This document shows, in pieces, positions 45,575-53,735 of a stretch of DNA of 64,000 bases. The position numbers were made by a program, and so were the translations under genes. How positions within the stretch are numbered: the first letter of the stretch is position 1; each line of letters starts with the position of its first letter. Source of the DNA: Rosenbergiella metrosideri (GTDB lineage: Bacteria; Pseudomonadota; Gammaproteobacteria; Enterobacterales; Enterobacteriaceae); NCBI RefSeq assembly GCF_022602565.1, contig NZ_JALBCV010000002.1:236677-300676 (forward strand), given 5' to 3'. The notes beneath the pieces were generated by a model. The model worked only from the letters and a program-made list of their open reading frames with translations, did no database searches and was not told the DNA's origin.

Positions 45575-46099
45575 ATGGAAAATATCGAAGTGATACTGGT
45601 GGATGAACATGATAATCCACTGGGAAAAATGGAAAAATTAGCAGCTCACCGTCAGGGGCGTCTTCATCGTGCCGTCACCGTGTATATTTTTAATACCAAG
45701 CAGCAACTTATGCTGCAGCAGCGGGCATTCAGTAAATATCATTGTGGTGGACTCTGGAGTAATACATGTTGCGGACACCCTTTTCCGAATGAAAGTACGC
45801 AGCAGGCCGCAGAACGACGTCTTGATGAAGAGATGGGGTTGAAGCTATCACTCACTAAGCTGACGCAGACTTATTATAATCTACCGGTAACGGATGGTTT
45901 AGTTGAGCATGAATTCGGTCATATTTTTACGGGGTTGACCGATCAACCTCCCGTACTCAATCCGCATGAAGCCGAAAACTATCGTTTTGCTTCACTATCC
46001 GAGGTTCAGCAAGAGCTAATCTCGTCGCCGGAACGGTTCACTCCGTGGTTTAAAACGACTTTTCCGATGCTGGTTAAGCAGTTGCAGGCGGGGGATTAA
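45575..46099 (+). CDS. idi: Isopentenyl-diphosphate delta-isomerase, type I
   Basis: Nudix-fold enzyme interconverting IPP and DMAPP. 174 residues from the ATG at 45575 (MENIEVILVDE), with GTGAAAG upstream; an in-frame ATG at 45554 would add seven residues. Active-site blocks: SNTCCGHPFPNES with the catalytic Cys, His ligands in LHRAVTVYIF and EHEFGHIF, and the Nudix-like helix AAERRLDEEMGL. It is clearly different from E. coli Idi (HRAVTVYIF and LQQRAFSKYHCGGLW are nearer to non-enteric or carotenoid-cluster forms). No carotenoid genes lie beside it. Confidence 0.93.
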   Translation: MENIEVILVDEHDNPLGKMEKLAAHRQGRLHRAVTVYIFNTKQQLMLQQRAFSKYHCGGLWSNTCCGHPFPNESTQQAAERRLDEEMGLKLSLTKLTQTYYNLPVTDGLVEHEFGHIFTGLTDQPPVLNPHEAENYRFASLSEVQQELISSPERFTPWFKTTFPMLVKQLQAGD

Positions 46100-46119
46100 T
46101 CGTCCCCCAACGCGAGAGG

Positions 46120-46223
46120 CTATTTACCGATTATAATCGAATACCCCATTAGCGCCACGCCACCAATTCCCCCTAACGCCATCACTATGAAAAGCGTGAT
46201 AAAAAAAATTTTTTTGATGTTCA
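46120..46223 (-). pseudogene. yohO: yohO-like small membrane protein with a frameshift at A7T7
   Basis: E. coli YohO is a 35-residue single-helix membrane protein of unknown role. Here the ATG at 46223 begins MNIKKIF, and 46200-46120 encodes ITLFIVMALGGIGGVALMG plus YSIIIGK and a TAG stop. The second part clearly matches YohO (LFLFM..GGIGGV.LAGY). The two are out of phase by one base across the run of seven A and seven T at 46201-46214, so the plain reading stops after 12 codons. One added T would restore a 35-codon gene. It may be a mutation, a sequence error in a homopolymer, or slippage-dependent expression. In E. coli yohO lies near bglX, as here. Confidence 0.7.
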
Positions 46224-46369
46224 TTTACTGAGTCTCGAAGATAGTTTGGGGAAATAATACTCCTAACCCGGAGATCATTAAAGCTGTGTGCCTTATCCGG
46301 TATCCATAAGATTATACTATGACGTCTGAAAAAGATGTTCAGGTAAAGTCGTTCTTAAAGGAGGTCCTG

Positions 46370-46894
46370 ATGATTATTACTCGTATCACATCACCCATTA
46401 ATGACGACGATCTTCAGCAGTTAACGGCATTGATGCAAGAAGCGGTCAGCTTGGATGCTAGCATTGGCTATACCAACGCCACCGAGCAAGTTGATGCAAT
46501 GTATCGCTTCTGGCAGCGTCAGAGTGAGGCGATTGCGCACAATGAGGTATATTTTTATTGTGCCCGAATTGACAACCAAATTGTTGGGGTCATTGGTTTA
46601 GAGCCCTGCGCAAAGTATAACGGGACCCATCGCGGTGAGATTTTTAAATTGATCGTCAGCCAGGCATGGCGGCGTCAAGGGTTCGCGAAAAGACTGCTGC
46701 AGACGGCCGTCGACAGTGCGACACAACTGGGGCTTAAACTTCTAGTACTCGATACACGTACAGAGGATTTCACGGTTGCCCTTTATCAATCTTTAGGCTG
46801 GACGGTGGCAGGAGAAATCCCCTGCTATGCTCAGTCGACGTTAGGCGATTACCAAGCGACCACCGTGATGTTTCGCTACCTGACTGATGAATAA
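46370..46894 (+). CDS. GNAT family N-acetyltransferase
   Basis: Acetyl-CoA-dependent acetyltransferase of 174 residues; substrate unknown. The ATG at 46370 is chosen for its perfect AAAGGAGGT Shine-Dalgarno at 9-17 bp; the frame is open to 46319. GNAT motif A is LIVSQAWRRQGFAKRLLQTAV (21 residues; core RRQGFAKRLL), with the pyrophosphate loop R-x-x-G-x-A. Motif B is LLVLDTRTEDFTVALYQSLGW. It lies between the bglX/idi group and dinG, and I recognised no fixed counterpart in E. coli at this spot. Confidence 0.88.
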   Translation: MIITRITSPINDDDLQQLTALMQEAVSLDASIGYTNATEQVDAMYRFWQRQSEAIAHNEVYFYCARIDNQIVGVIGLEPCAKYNGTHRGEIFKLIVSQAWRRQGFAKRLLQTAVDSATQLGLKLLVLDTRTEDFTVALYQSLGWTVAGEIPCYAQSTLGDYQATTVMFRYLTDE

Positions 46895-46927
46895 AAAAAT
46901 TCCCCACAATTACTGACGTTGCATGGA

Positions 46928-46947
46928 TACTGTGTAAAAATACAGGC
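46928..46947 (+). promoter_or_regulatory. LexA (SOS) box of dinG
   Basis: TA-CTGT-GTAAAAAT-ACAG-GC: exact CTGT-N8-ACAG core with AT-rich centre, 24 bp before the dinG ATG. E. coli dinG is a LexA-regulated damage-inducible gene. Confidence 0.9.
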
Positions 46948-46971
46948 TGTTTCACTCGATAATGGGTTGTT

Positions 46972-49149
46972 ATGGCACTCACTTCAGCAATAAAAGCGCA
47001 AATCAGCGATTGGTATAAAAAACTTCAGCGAAACGTTGATGATTTTATCCCTCGGCTGGCACAGCGTCAGATGATGGCAGAAGTAGCCAAAACCTTGGCC
47101 GGTGAATCGGGCCGACATTTAGCCATTGAAGCGCCGACCGGGGTAGGGAAAACCCTTTCTTACCTTATTCCCGGTATTGCCGTCAGTCGTGAAGAGAGTA
47201 AAACCCTCGTCGTCAGTACGGCTAATGTTGCGTTACAAGATCAAATTTACGGTAAAGATCTGCCGTTACTCAAACGCTTTATCCCCGATCTCACCTATAC
47301 CATAGCCTTCGGTCGGCGACGTTATGTCTGCCCGCGTAACCTCTATTTTACGGGGGATAATAGCCAGCCGGACCTGCTTTACCTTTTAGATGACGATTCG
47401 CTCAGTAGCCAAGCGCCAGGATCTATCTCGCCGCAGGAACAACAACAATGTGAACAGCTGCAGCAGGGGCTTGATAAGGGCAATTGGGACGGCGTACGTG
47501 ACCACTACCCAGAGAACATTAACGATCGTTTGTGGGCGCGCTTATCGACGGATAAAGCGCATTGCTTAGCTCACCATTGTCAATGGTATAAAGAGTGTCC
47601 CTTCTTTTTGGCACGGCGTGATATTGACAGTGTTGACGTGGTGATCACCAACCATGCTCTGGTGATGGCGGCCTTAGAGAGCGACTCCGTATTACCTCCC
47701 GCGAAAGATCTAATGCTGATTATGGATGAAGGACATCATCTTCCCGATGTTGCGCGCGATGCCTTAGAGATCAGCGCGGAGATTACACCGAGCAGTTTAG
47801 GCCTCCAACTCGATCTTTTTGCAAAAACTATTGAGCAGATCACTGCGCAATTTACACTGAAATCTCCGCCAGCACTGGCGAAGCCCGAACGATTGGCGGC
47901 CCACCGAGACACGATTGATGAGTTAGTCATGGCCTTTACACAGGCTTTATTACCTCTGGTTAAGGCTGAGGTGGAGCAGAGTTATCGGTTTGTAATGGGG
48001 GAGTTACCGGACGTACTTAGGGAGCAATGTGAACAGCTGTATAAACTTTATGATGGATTACGTGCGGCAGCCGAGACCCTATTAAATTTCTTGGGCGAAC
48101 AGACTGGCAAAGCAGATATGGTGCGGATTCACCGCGGTATGCTGCAACTCAATCGTTTTTTTGGCCATTTTGAAGCGCAGTCAAAATTATGGCGCCTAGC
48201 GGCATTGCGACAACTGTCTGGGGCGCCAGTGTCGAAATGGGCAACCTTAGAGACAGCGGATGGTAAACCGCAATTATGGTTACATTGCGCGGGCATCCGT
48301 GTCAGTACGCAGCTTGAGAATATCCTTTGGTCAAAGGTCCCGCACACTATTTTAACCTCGGCGACGCTGCGTAGCCTCAATACTTTTAATCGTTTTCAGG
48401 AACTCTCTGGGTTAAGCGAAAAAGCCACTGATCGTTTTGTGTGCTTAGAGAGTCCTTTCAATCATGCGCAGCAGGGTAAGTTGATCATTCCGCAGATGCA
48501 GTATGAGCCTGGATTCCAACACGAAGCATTGCACCTTACTGAAATGGCAGGGATTTTCCGCCAGACGCTGGTGGAATCGAATCATAAAGGGATTTTAGTC
48601 CTTTTCTCCAGCATGCGTGCATTGCAGCAATTCGTTACCTTGATGAGCGATAAACGCTTAGCGATGTTAGTACAGGGTGACCAACCGCGTACGCGATTGA
48701 TCGCACTGCATCGTGAGCGAGTGCTAGCAGGGCAACAAAGTATTCTGATTGGTTTGCAATCTTTTGCGGAAGGGCTTGACTTAAAAGGGGATTTACTGAC
48801 GGCAGTTCATATTCACAAAATTGCGTTCGCCCCCATTGATAGTCCAGTGATCGTAACAGAGGGTGAGTGGCTCAAGAGTAAACAACGCTATCCTTTCGAA
48901 AGTCAGAGTTTACCCACTGCTTCATTCACGTTAATCCAGCAAGTCGGTAGATTAATACGCAGCCATCATTGCCACGGTGAAATTATTATTTATGATCGTC
49001 GGTTGATAACACGTCAATATGGAAGCCGGCTCTTGGCCTCGCTGCCCGTCTTTCCAATTGAACAGCCAAAATTTGCACCGAGTGATGCTAGCGTAGTACC
49101 TTCAGCGTTAAAGCAGAAAACAGCCCGTCGTCGTACATCGCGTAAGTAG
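46972..49149 (+). CDS. dinG: ATP-dependent DNA helicase DinG
   Basis: SOS-induced XPD-like 5'-3' helicase that unwinds D-loops, R-loops and forked DNA. 725 residues (E. coli 716). Walker A: IEAPTGVGKTLSYL near 51-64. The four Fe-S Cys ligands are in RRYVCPRN and AHHCQWYKECPFF with a further Cys just before (HCLAHHC). Walker B is LIMDEGHHLPD (DEGH). Later: ILTSATLRSL, LFSSMRALQQF, GLQSFAEGLDLKGD, and QQVGRLIRS. A basic tail ends RRRTSRK. Confidence 0.97.
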   Translation: MALTSAIKAQISDWYKKLQRNVDDFIPRLAQRQMMAEVAKTLAGESGRHLAIEAPTGVGKTLSYLIPGIAVSREESKTLVVSTANVALQDQIYGKDLPLLKRFIPDLTYTIAFGRRRYVCPRNLYFTGDNSQPDLLYLLDDDSLSSQAPGSISPQEQQQCEQLQQGLDKGNWDGVRDHYPENINDRLWARLSTDKAHCLAHHCQWYKECPFFLARRDIDSVDVVITNHALVMAALESDSVLPPAKDLMLIMDEGHHLPDVARDALEISAEITPSSLGLQLDLFAKTIEQITAQFTLKSPPALAKPERLAAHRDTIDELVMAFTQALLPLVKAEVEQSYRFVMGELPDVLREQCEQLYKLYDGLRAAAETLLNFLGEQTGKADMVRIHRGMLQLNRFFGHFEAQSKLWRLAALRQLSGAPVSKWATLETADGKPQLWLHCAGIRVSTQLENILWSKVPHTILTSATLRSLNTFNRFQELSGLSEKATDRFVCLESPFNHAQQGKLIIPQMQYEPGFQHEALHLTEMAGIFRQTLVESNHKGILVLFSSMRALQQFVTLMSDKRLAMLVQGDQPRTRLIALHRERVLAGQQSILIGLQSFAEGLDLKGDLLTAVHIHKIAFAPIDSPVIVTEGEWLKSKQRYPFESQSLPTASFTLIQQVGRLIRSHHCHGEIIIYDRRLITRQYGSRLLASLPVFPIEQPKFAPSDASVVPSALKQKTARRRTSRK

Positions 49150-49156
49150 AGAAATC

Positions 49157-50116
49157 ATGGATATTAAACAAGTAATTAAAGAGATTGGTCGTGGCAAACT
49201 GCATGCTCGCCATCTTGACGAAGACACTGCGGCGGCACTTTATGGCGCGATATTAAGGGGTGAGGTTGATGACCTCTCTCTCGGGGCGATCTTAATCGCT
49301 TTACGGATTAAAGGGGAGGGAGAAGAAGAATTACTGGGTTTCTACCGGGGACTGGAGGCGTTTTTACCACAATGGCCAGCCTTGCCGAATACCTTAATCA
49401 TCCCGAGTTATAATGGCGCTCGTCGCCAAGCGAATATGACGCCCCTTTTAGCTTTGTTACTGCATAAGTGTGGGGTGAATGTCTTTCTGCACGGTGTCCA
49501 TAATGACCCGACGCGTATTACAAGCGCAGCGATCCTTGCGGCAATGGGTATCAACCCGGCAGGTGATATTGCTGAAAGTCATCAACAGCTGTTAGAGACG
49601 GGTTTCTCGTTTATGACAATCGATACGCTATGCCCCCCTTTAGCGAAGCAGCTCGACTTAAGGTGGCATCTCGGTCTGCGCAATAGCGCCCATACTTTAG
49701 CGAAATTTATTTCACCCTTTGTTGCTCAGGCTGGAGTGCGACTGACCAGCGTGTCACATCCGGAATATCTACCTAAAGTGACGCAATTCTTCCGTGATAT
49801 TCAGGCTAAGGCACTGGTCTCTAACGGGTGTGAGGGCGAAGTCTATCTTAATCCGCAACGACCTTCGGCAATGCACTATGTCAATACTGAGGCGAGCGAA
49901 ACCTCAGAAATCCTACCGCGTGGCGTTCCTGCACAAACGCCGCTGGCTGCGAACAAACAGATTGAGACCACAATAGCGTGGATGCAGTCAGTATTACATA
50001 AACATATCCCGATTCCACTGCCACTCCGCGAGCAAATGATCAGCTGCTTAGCTGTTTGCGGACGTTTTAGTTCACAGCGCGATGCAGATTTATGGCTTAC
50101 GGAGCAAGGTTACTGA
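49157..50116 (+). CDS. ybiB: YbiB, TrpD2-family nucleic-acid-binding protein
   Basis: Homologue of anthranilate phosphoribosyltransferase (glycosyltransferase family 3 fold) that lacks that activity; E. coli YbiB binds nucleic acid and is SOS-linked by co-transcription with dinG. 319 residues (E. coli 320). Blocks: DIKQVIKEIGRGKLHARHL, GALLIALRIKGE-like (GAILIALRIKGEGEEELLGF), NGARRQANMTPLLALLL, and FSFMTIDTLCPPL. Starts 7 bp after dinG and overlaps rlmF by one base. Confidence 0.95.
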   Translation: MDIKQVIKEIGRGKLHARHLDEDTAAALYGAILRGEVDDLSLGAILIALRIKGEGEEELLGFYRGLEAFLPQWPALPNTLIIPSYNGARRQANMTPLLALLLHKCGVNVFLHGVHNDPTRITSAAILAAMGINPAGDIAESHQQLLETGFSFMTIDTLCPPLAKQLDLRWHLGLRNSAHTLAKFISPFVAQAGVRLTSVSHPEYLPKVTQFFRDIQAKALVSNGCEGEVYLNPQRPSAMHYVNTEASETSEILPRGVPAQTPLAANKQIETTIAWMQSVLHKHIPIPLPLREQMISCLAVCGRFSSQRDADLWLTEQGY

Positions 50117-51015
50117 TGCACCCTAGGAATCGTTATCAAGGCCATTATGATTTAACGGCACTTTTTAGGTTGGAGCCTAGCCTCAAAACCTGGTCGACCT
50201 TGACGCCTACAGGTAAAGAGAGCCTAAACTTCGGCGAGCCGGAAGCCGTTAAGCTGTTAAATAAAGCGCTATTAAAACATTGGTACCAAATAGAGTGGAT
50301 GTTACCCGATGATCACCTATGTCCACCCATACCGGGTCGAGCCGATTATATCCACCACTTAGCGGATTGTTTGGCTGAAGATTTGCCAACCCCTTATGGT
50401 CCCGAGATTTCTGTTTTGGATATTGGTTGTGGCGCGAACTGTATTTATCCCTTAATCGGTAACGCTGAATACGGTTGGCGATTTACGGGCAGTGATTGTC
50501 AGCCTGAGTCGATTCGCGCGGCACAACAATTGTTAGCCATGAATACCGGATTGACGCGATCGATTCGCTTAAGAAGGCAAAAAGACTCACAAAAAATTTT
50601 CGACGGTATTATACAGCCCAATGAGTTTTATCATGCGACTTTATGTAATCCCCCATTCCATACATCGGCGCAGGCCGCGGCACAAGCTACAGCGAGGAAA
50701 AATAATCACTTAGGTTTTGCGACTGAGCAGCTCAATTTTGCCGGGCGTTACCATGAACTATGGTGTCCGGGCGGAGAAGTTGGCTTTATTAGCCAGATGA
50801 TCGACGAAAGCATAGTGCATAAAAACCAAGTATTGTGGTTTACGACCTTGGTAGCCAAGCAGCAGAGTTTGGGCTCTTTAAGAAAAATATTAAAGCAAAA
50901 GTCTGTGCCGGTGGTTAAGGAAATTGAGATGGGGCAGGGAAATAAAAAGAGTCGACTATTTGCTTGGAGTTTTCACACCAAGCGAGAAAGGAAAGCAATG
51001 ATGAAGCCAGCCTAG
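50116..51015 (+). CDS. rlmF: 23S rRNA (adenine1618-N6)-methyltransferase RlmF
   Basis: SAM-dependent m6A1618 methyltransferase of 23S rRNA. 299 residues from the ATG at 50116 (E. coli 308). Blocks: HPRNRYQGHYDLTAL, FGEPEAVKLLNKALL, the SAM motif VLDIGCGANCIYPLIG (near 108), and the catalytic CNPPFH (near 180). The TGATG overlap with ybiB suggests coupling, so dinG-ybiB-rlmF is probably one SOS-inducible transcript. Confidence 0.96.
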   Translation: MHPRNRYQGHYDLTALFRLEPSLKTWSTLTPTGKESLNFGEPEAVKLLNKALLKHWYQIEWMLPDDHLCPPIPGRADYIHHLADCLAEDLPTPYGPEISVLDIGCGANCIYPLIGNAEYGWRFTGSDCQPESIRAAQQLLAMNTGLTRSIRLRRQKDSQKIFDGIIQPNEFYHATLCNPPFHTSAQAAAQATARKNNHLGFATEQLNFAGRYHELWCPGGEVGFISQMIDESIVHKNQVLWFTTLVAKQQSLGSLRKILKQKSVPVVKEIEMGQGNKKSRLFAWSFHTKRERKAMMKPA

Positions 51016-51023
51016 GCTGGCTT
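51004..51023. terminator. Palindromic hairpin shared by rlmF and dps
   Basis: AAGCCAGCC-TA-GGCTGGCTT palindrome in which the rlmF stop codon TAG lies at the loop. It stands between the convergent stops of rlmF and dps, without clear T runs. Confidence 0.5.
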
Positions 51024-51032
51024 CGCGAGTTA

Positions 51033-51536
51033 TCACTCAATATTTGCTTCGATAAACCATAAGAATTTATCTAAATCGCGAGAGGCTGCGGTGAAGATAT
51101 CAGCGGTATCTTCATCGTTGACATCGCTAATCGCCTTACGCACATCGTTCGCGACCAACGCATAACGTTCTGCTAAAGCAACTAAGTGATCTTGCACACT
51201 GTGGATGTTCAGTGGGTAGCTTTTTAATGGGGTTTTGTCGTTAACAACTTGTGTGGTACCCAGTGCGACGCCACCCAGCTGCACGGCACGTTCGGCTACG
51301 TTGTCTTGGTGCTCAGTGATAACAGTACGGAATCCGTCAAGCATCTCATGAACAGCCATAAAATTAGCACCGCGCATATTCCAGTGCGCTTGCTTAGTAA
51401 TCAGTGAAAGATCAATTAGTTCAACCACGATTTTGTTTAATACTTGAATCGTTGCGGATTTATCTTCATCCGATACATCATTACGGGTGTAAAGCAGTTC
51501 AGTATTATTTGTTTTAACAAGTTTTGCAGTACTCAT
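51033..51536 (-). CDS. dps: Dps, DNA-protecting ferritin-like protein
   Basis: Dodecameric mini-ferritin that binds DNA and oxidises Fe2+ with peroxide. 167 residues, the same as E. coli. N-terminal Lys-containing tail ([17 protein letters not shown]), the ferroxidase site in [27 protein letters not shown] and [17 protein letters not shown], and the C-terminal [12 protein letters not shown]. coli has glnHPQ between rlmF and dps; they are absent here. Confidence 0.98.
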   Translation of the reverse strand: MSTAKLVKTNNTELLYTRNDVSDEDKSATIQVLNKIVVELIDLSLITKQAHWNMRGANFMAVHEMLDGFRTVITEHQDNVAERAVQLGGVALGTTQVVNDKTPLKSYPLNIHSVQDHLVALAERYALVANDVRKAISDVNDEDTADIFTAASRDLDKFLWFIEANIE

Positions 51537-51651
51537 GAAAAATTCCTTCTTGTTATGAACCTATTGAAATCAACTAAATCCAGTATAGCAGTGCATTAAA
51601 AAACTGCAGCAAGGTCTGGCCTATCAGTGAGATAGACTGATTAATTTAACC

Positions 51652-52563
51652 CTAATGAGAATGATTTTTCTTTTTAATCTTAATGCGTTTGATACGGCCA
51701 TCCTTAGGTTTCATGGTCAACGCCGACCCTGCTGAAGCAAATACTATCGCCAATAGCCCGGAAAGTTGGGTAAAAGTTAAGTGTTCGTTAAGAAATAAAA
51801 ATCCTGAGAAGGCAGCAACAGCCGGCTCCATACTCATCAGCGTGCCAAATACCCTCGCAGGTAAACGCGTTAATGCCATCATTTCTAGGGAGTAAGGTAT
51901 TGCATTCGAAAGTAAAGCAACCAATAGCCCTACAGGGATAATTGACCAATGCCAAATACCAGGTTCTGCCATGACGAGTCCAGTGGGCACAAAGACCAAC
52001 GAGGCAATGAGTGATCCCACCGCCACCGTTGCCGCACCATGTTCCGCCCCGGCTTTTTGACCAAATATGATGTAGATAGCCCAACAGGCACCTGCCGCCA
52101 AGGCAAAAAACGCCCCGAGCGGATCGATATTATTCGCGCCACCGTGGACCGGGAGTAACATCCACAGACCGCTGACGGCGATAATGATCCATAAAAAATC
52201 GGTGAGTTTGCGGGAATTGGTGAGTGCAAGCGTTAGCGGCCCCACAAATTCCAACGCGACGCCGATCCCTAGTGGGATAGTCCGCAAGGCCATGTAAAAA
52301 AGAAAATTCATCCCACCTAGGGCGAGACCATAGAAAATTAACGGTCGACGTTGTTCCGGAGAAAACGTTAATCGCCAAGGTTTAAACATCCCCCACAACA
52401 TTATAGTAGAAAGACCTAAACGTAACGCCGCAACACCTGGAGCGCCGACTTCAGAGAATAATGATTTAGCCAAAGAGGCTGCACCTTGTAAGGTAAACAT
52501 GGCAATGAGTAGCAGGCCGATTGGATAAAATACTGATGCAGCACCTTTTTGCAGAGTGGTCAT
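51652..52563 (-). CDS. rhtA: Threonine/homoserine exporter RhtA
   Basis: Ten-helix EamA/DMT transporter exporting threonine, homoserine and toxic analogues. 303 residues against 295 in E. coli; the extra residues are a Lys/His-rich C-terminal tail (KRIKIKKKNHSH). Two EamA repeats are visible; typical text is GAASLAKSLF, GVAALRLGLSTIML, NFLFYMALRTIPLGIGVALEFVGPL, and LEMMALTRLPARVFGTLMSMEPAVAAF. Adjacent to dps and ompX as in E. coli. Confidence 0.95.
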   Translation of the reverse strand: MTTLQKGAASVFYPIGLLLIAMFTLQGAASLAKSLFSEVGAPGVAALRLGLSTIMLWGMFKPWRLTFSPEQRRPLIFYGLALGGMNFLFYMALRTIPLGIGVALEFVGPLTLALTNSRKLTDFLWIIIAVSGLWMLLPVHGGANNIDPLGAFFALAAGACWAIYIIFGQKAGAEHGAATVAVGSLIASLVFVPTGLVMAEPGIWHWSIIPVGLLVALLSNAIPYSLEMMALTRLPARVFGTLMSMEPAVAAFSGFLFLNEHLTFTQLSGLLAIVFASAGSALTMKPKDGRIKRIKIKKKNHSH

Positions 52564-52849
52564 AGAGAGCTCAAATCTGATAAATGGTAGGGTAGAATTG
52601 TATTGAAACGTGAAGAAATAGCTATAGAGATTCAGAATATGCTTAAAGATTTGTTATTTTATAAAAAAAATAAGGTGTTTTTTTTGAGCAATTAAGTCAT
52701 GTTTATCAGTAAGATAAGTGATTTTGTACACGTTATGTTACATGTTGCTCGGGGTTGGACAACAAAATTCGAGCAGAGTTTCTTACTTTTTTTTGTTATA
52801 TTTCATCTGTTGTCAGTAAAAATAAAAGTAATTTCACATTGAGGTTATT

Positions 52850-53377
52850 ATGAAAAAAATTGCATGTCTTTCAGCTTTAGCTTGTTTACTCGCCGTTTCT
52901 GCAGGTTCTGCAATGGCTAAAAGCACCGTTACTGGTGGTTACGCACAAAGCGATTACCAAGGTGTTTTAAACAAAGCTAACGGTTTCAACTTAAAATATC
53001 GTTACGAAGATGAATCTAACCCATTAGGTTGGATCGCATCTTTCACTTACACTGAGAAAGATTCTAACAAAAACGTCAATGACTACCGTAAAGGTCAGTA
53101 CTACGGCATCACCGCAGGTCCTGCTTACCGTCTAAATGACTGGGCGAGCATCTACGGTGTTGTAGGTATCGGTATCGGTCGCGTACAAAACAACGCTGAA
53201 GGTCACGCTGCAACTGGTTACAACAGCAAAAGCAACAGCGATGTCGGCGTAGCTTACGGTGCTGGTCTGCAATTCAACCCGTGGGAAAACGTTGCGCTTG
53301 ACGTAGGTTACGAGCAAAGCCGTATCCGTAACGTGGACGTTGGTACTTGGATCGCTGGCGTTGGTTACAGCTTCTAA
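52850..53377 (+). CDS. ompX: OmpX, small outer-membrane beta-barrel
   Basis: Eight-stranded OmpX/Ail family barrel linked to adhesion and serum resistance. 175 residues (E. coli 171). Signal peptide ends SAMA at 23. Barrel strands contain STVTGGYAQSDYQG, GFNLKYRYEDESNPLGWIASFTYTEK, YGITAGPAYRLNDWASIYGVVGIG and the C-terminal TWIAGVGYSF, ending in the Phe needed for Bam recognition. GAGG lies 7 bp before the ATG. A long AT-rich leader precedes it (52564-52849). Confidence 0.97.
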   Translation: MKKIACLSALACLLAVSAGSAMAKSTVTGGYAQSDYQGVLNKANGFNLKYRYEDESNPLGWIASFTYTEKDSNKNVNDYRKGQYYGITAGPAYRLNDWASIYGVVGIGIGRVQNNAEGHAATGYNSKSNSDVGVAYGAGLQFNPWENVALDVGYEQSRIRNVDVGTWIAGVGYSF

Positions 53378-53390
53378 TTGTACAACTCCA

Positions 53391-53420
53391 AAAAAACGAC
53401 CCTTTGGGGTCGTTTTTTTT
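53391..53420. terminator. Bidirectional terminator of ompX and mntS
   Basis: AAAAAACGACCC-TTTG-GGGTCGTTTTTTTT: a stem with T runs on both strands. It closes ompX on the plus strand and mntS on the minus strand, whose TAA ends at the edge of the T/A run. Confidence 0.92.
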
Positions 53421-53566
53421 TACCTGTAGAAAATGCCTAGTAGGCGTTTCAACAGGTAGAGGCGTAATTGAAAAGGAGAGAGTGTCGCGTAGCCGTATAA
53501 AGACGACTGGACAGGCGAGGGGCGAGCACTACTCGATGTCTGAGGGTGTTCTTGGTTACAACGCAT
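53420..53566 (-). CDS. mntS: MntS-like small protein (manganese homeostasis)
   Basis: A 48-codon gene beginning MRCNQEHPQTSSSARPSPV and ending LSPFQLRLYLLKRLLGIFYR (exactly 20 residues). E. coli MntS (42 residues) raises intracellular manganese by blocking the exporter MntP; its core SPFKVRLMLLSML aligns with SPFQLRLYLLKRLL here. A perfect GAGGAGG Shine-Dalgarno lies 7 bp before the ATG at 53566. About 50 bp upstream an MntR box overlaps a TATAAA -10 candidate, so it should be shut off by Mn-MntR. The position between ompX and mntR, divergent from mntR, agrees with the E. coli locus. The N-terminal half is not conserved. Confidence 0.78.
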   Translation of the reverse strand: MRCNQEHPQTSSSARPSPVQSSLYGYATLSPFQLRLYLLKRLLGIFYR

Positions 53567-53614
53567 AGATCGACCTCCTCAACAATGATGACAGAATAGT
53601 CATCGTTAATAATT

Positions 53615-53630
53615 TATAGCACAGGCTATA
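53615..53630 (-). promoter_or_regulatory. MntR box in the mntS promoter
   Basis: Palindrome TATAGC-ACAG-GCTATA, matching the enterobacterial MntR site (ATAGCnnnnGCTAT) seen at mntH and mntS. On the minus strand it overlaps TATAAA, a likely -10 element for mntS. Confidence 0.85.
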
Positions 53631-53735
53631 TTGTTTAGCCAACGCTATGTGAGAAAAGGGTTGAGCTTGATCTCATCTCGTTTAAGATAGTGGCATGGTC
53701 GGCGATGTCGACATTGGCCTTTGTAAGGAATTTCG

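Noticed and set aside
53347-53568. Plus-strand frame of 73 codons starting inside ompX
   Set aside because: It crosses the strong ompX terminator and is antisense to mntS, which has far better support.
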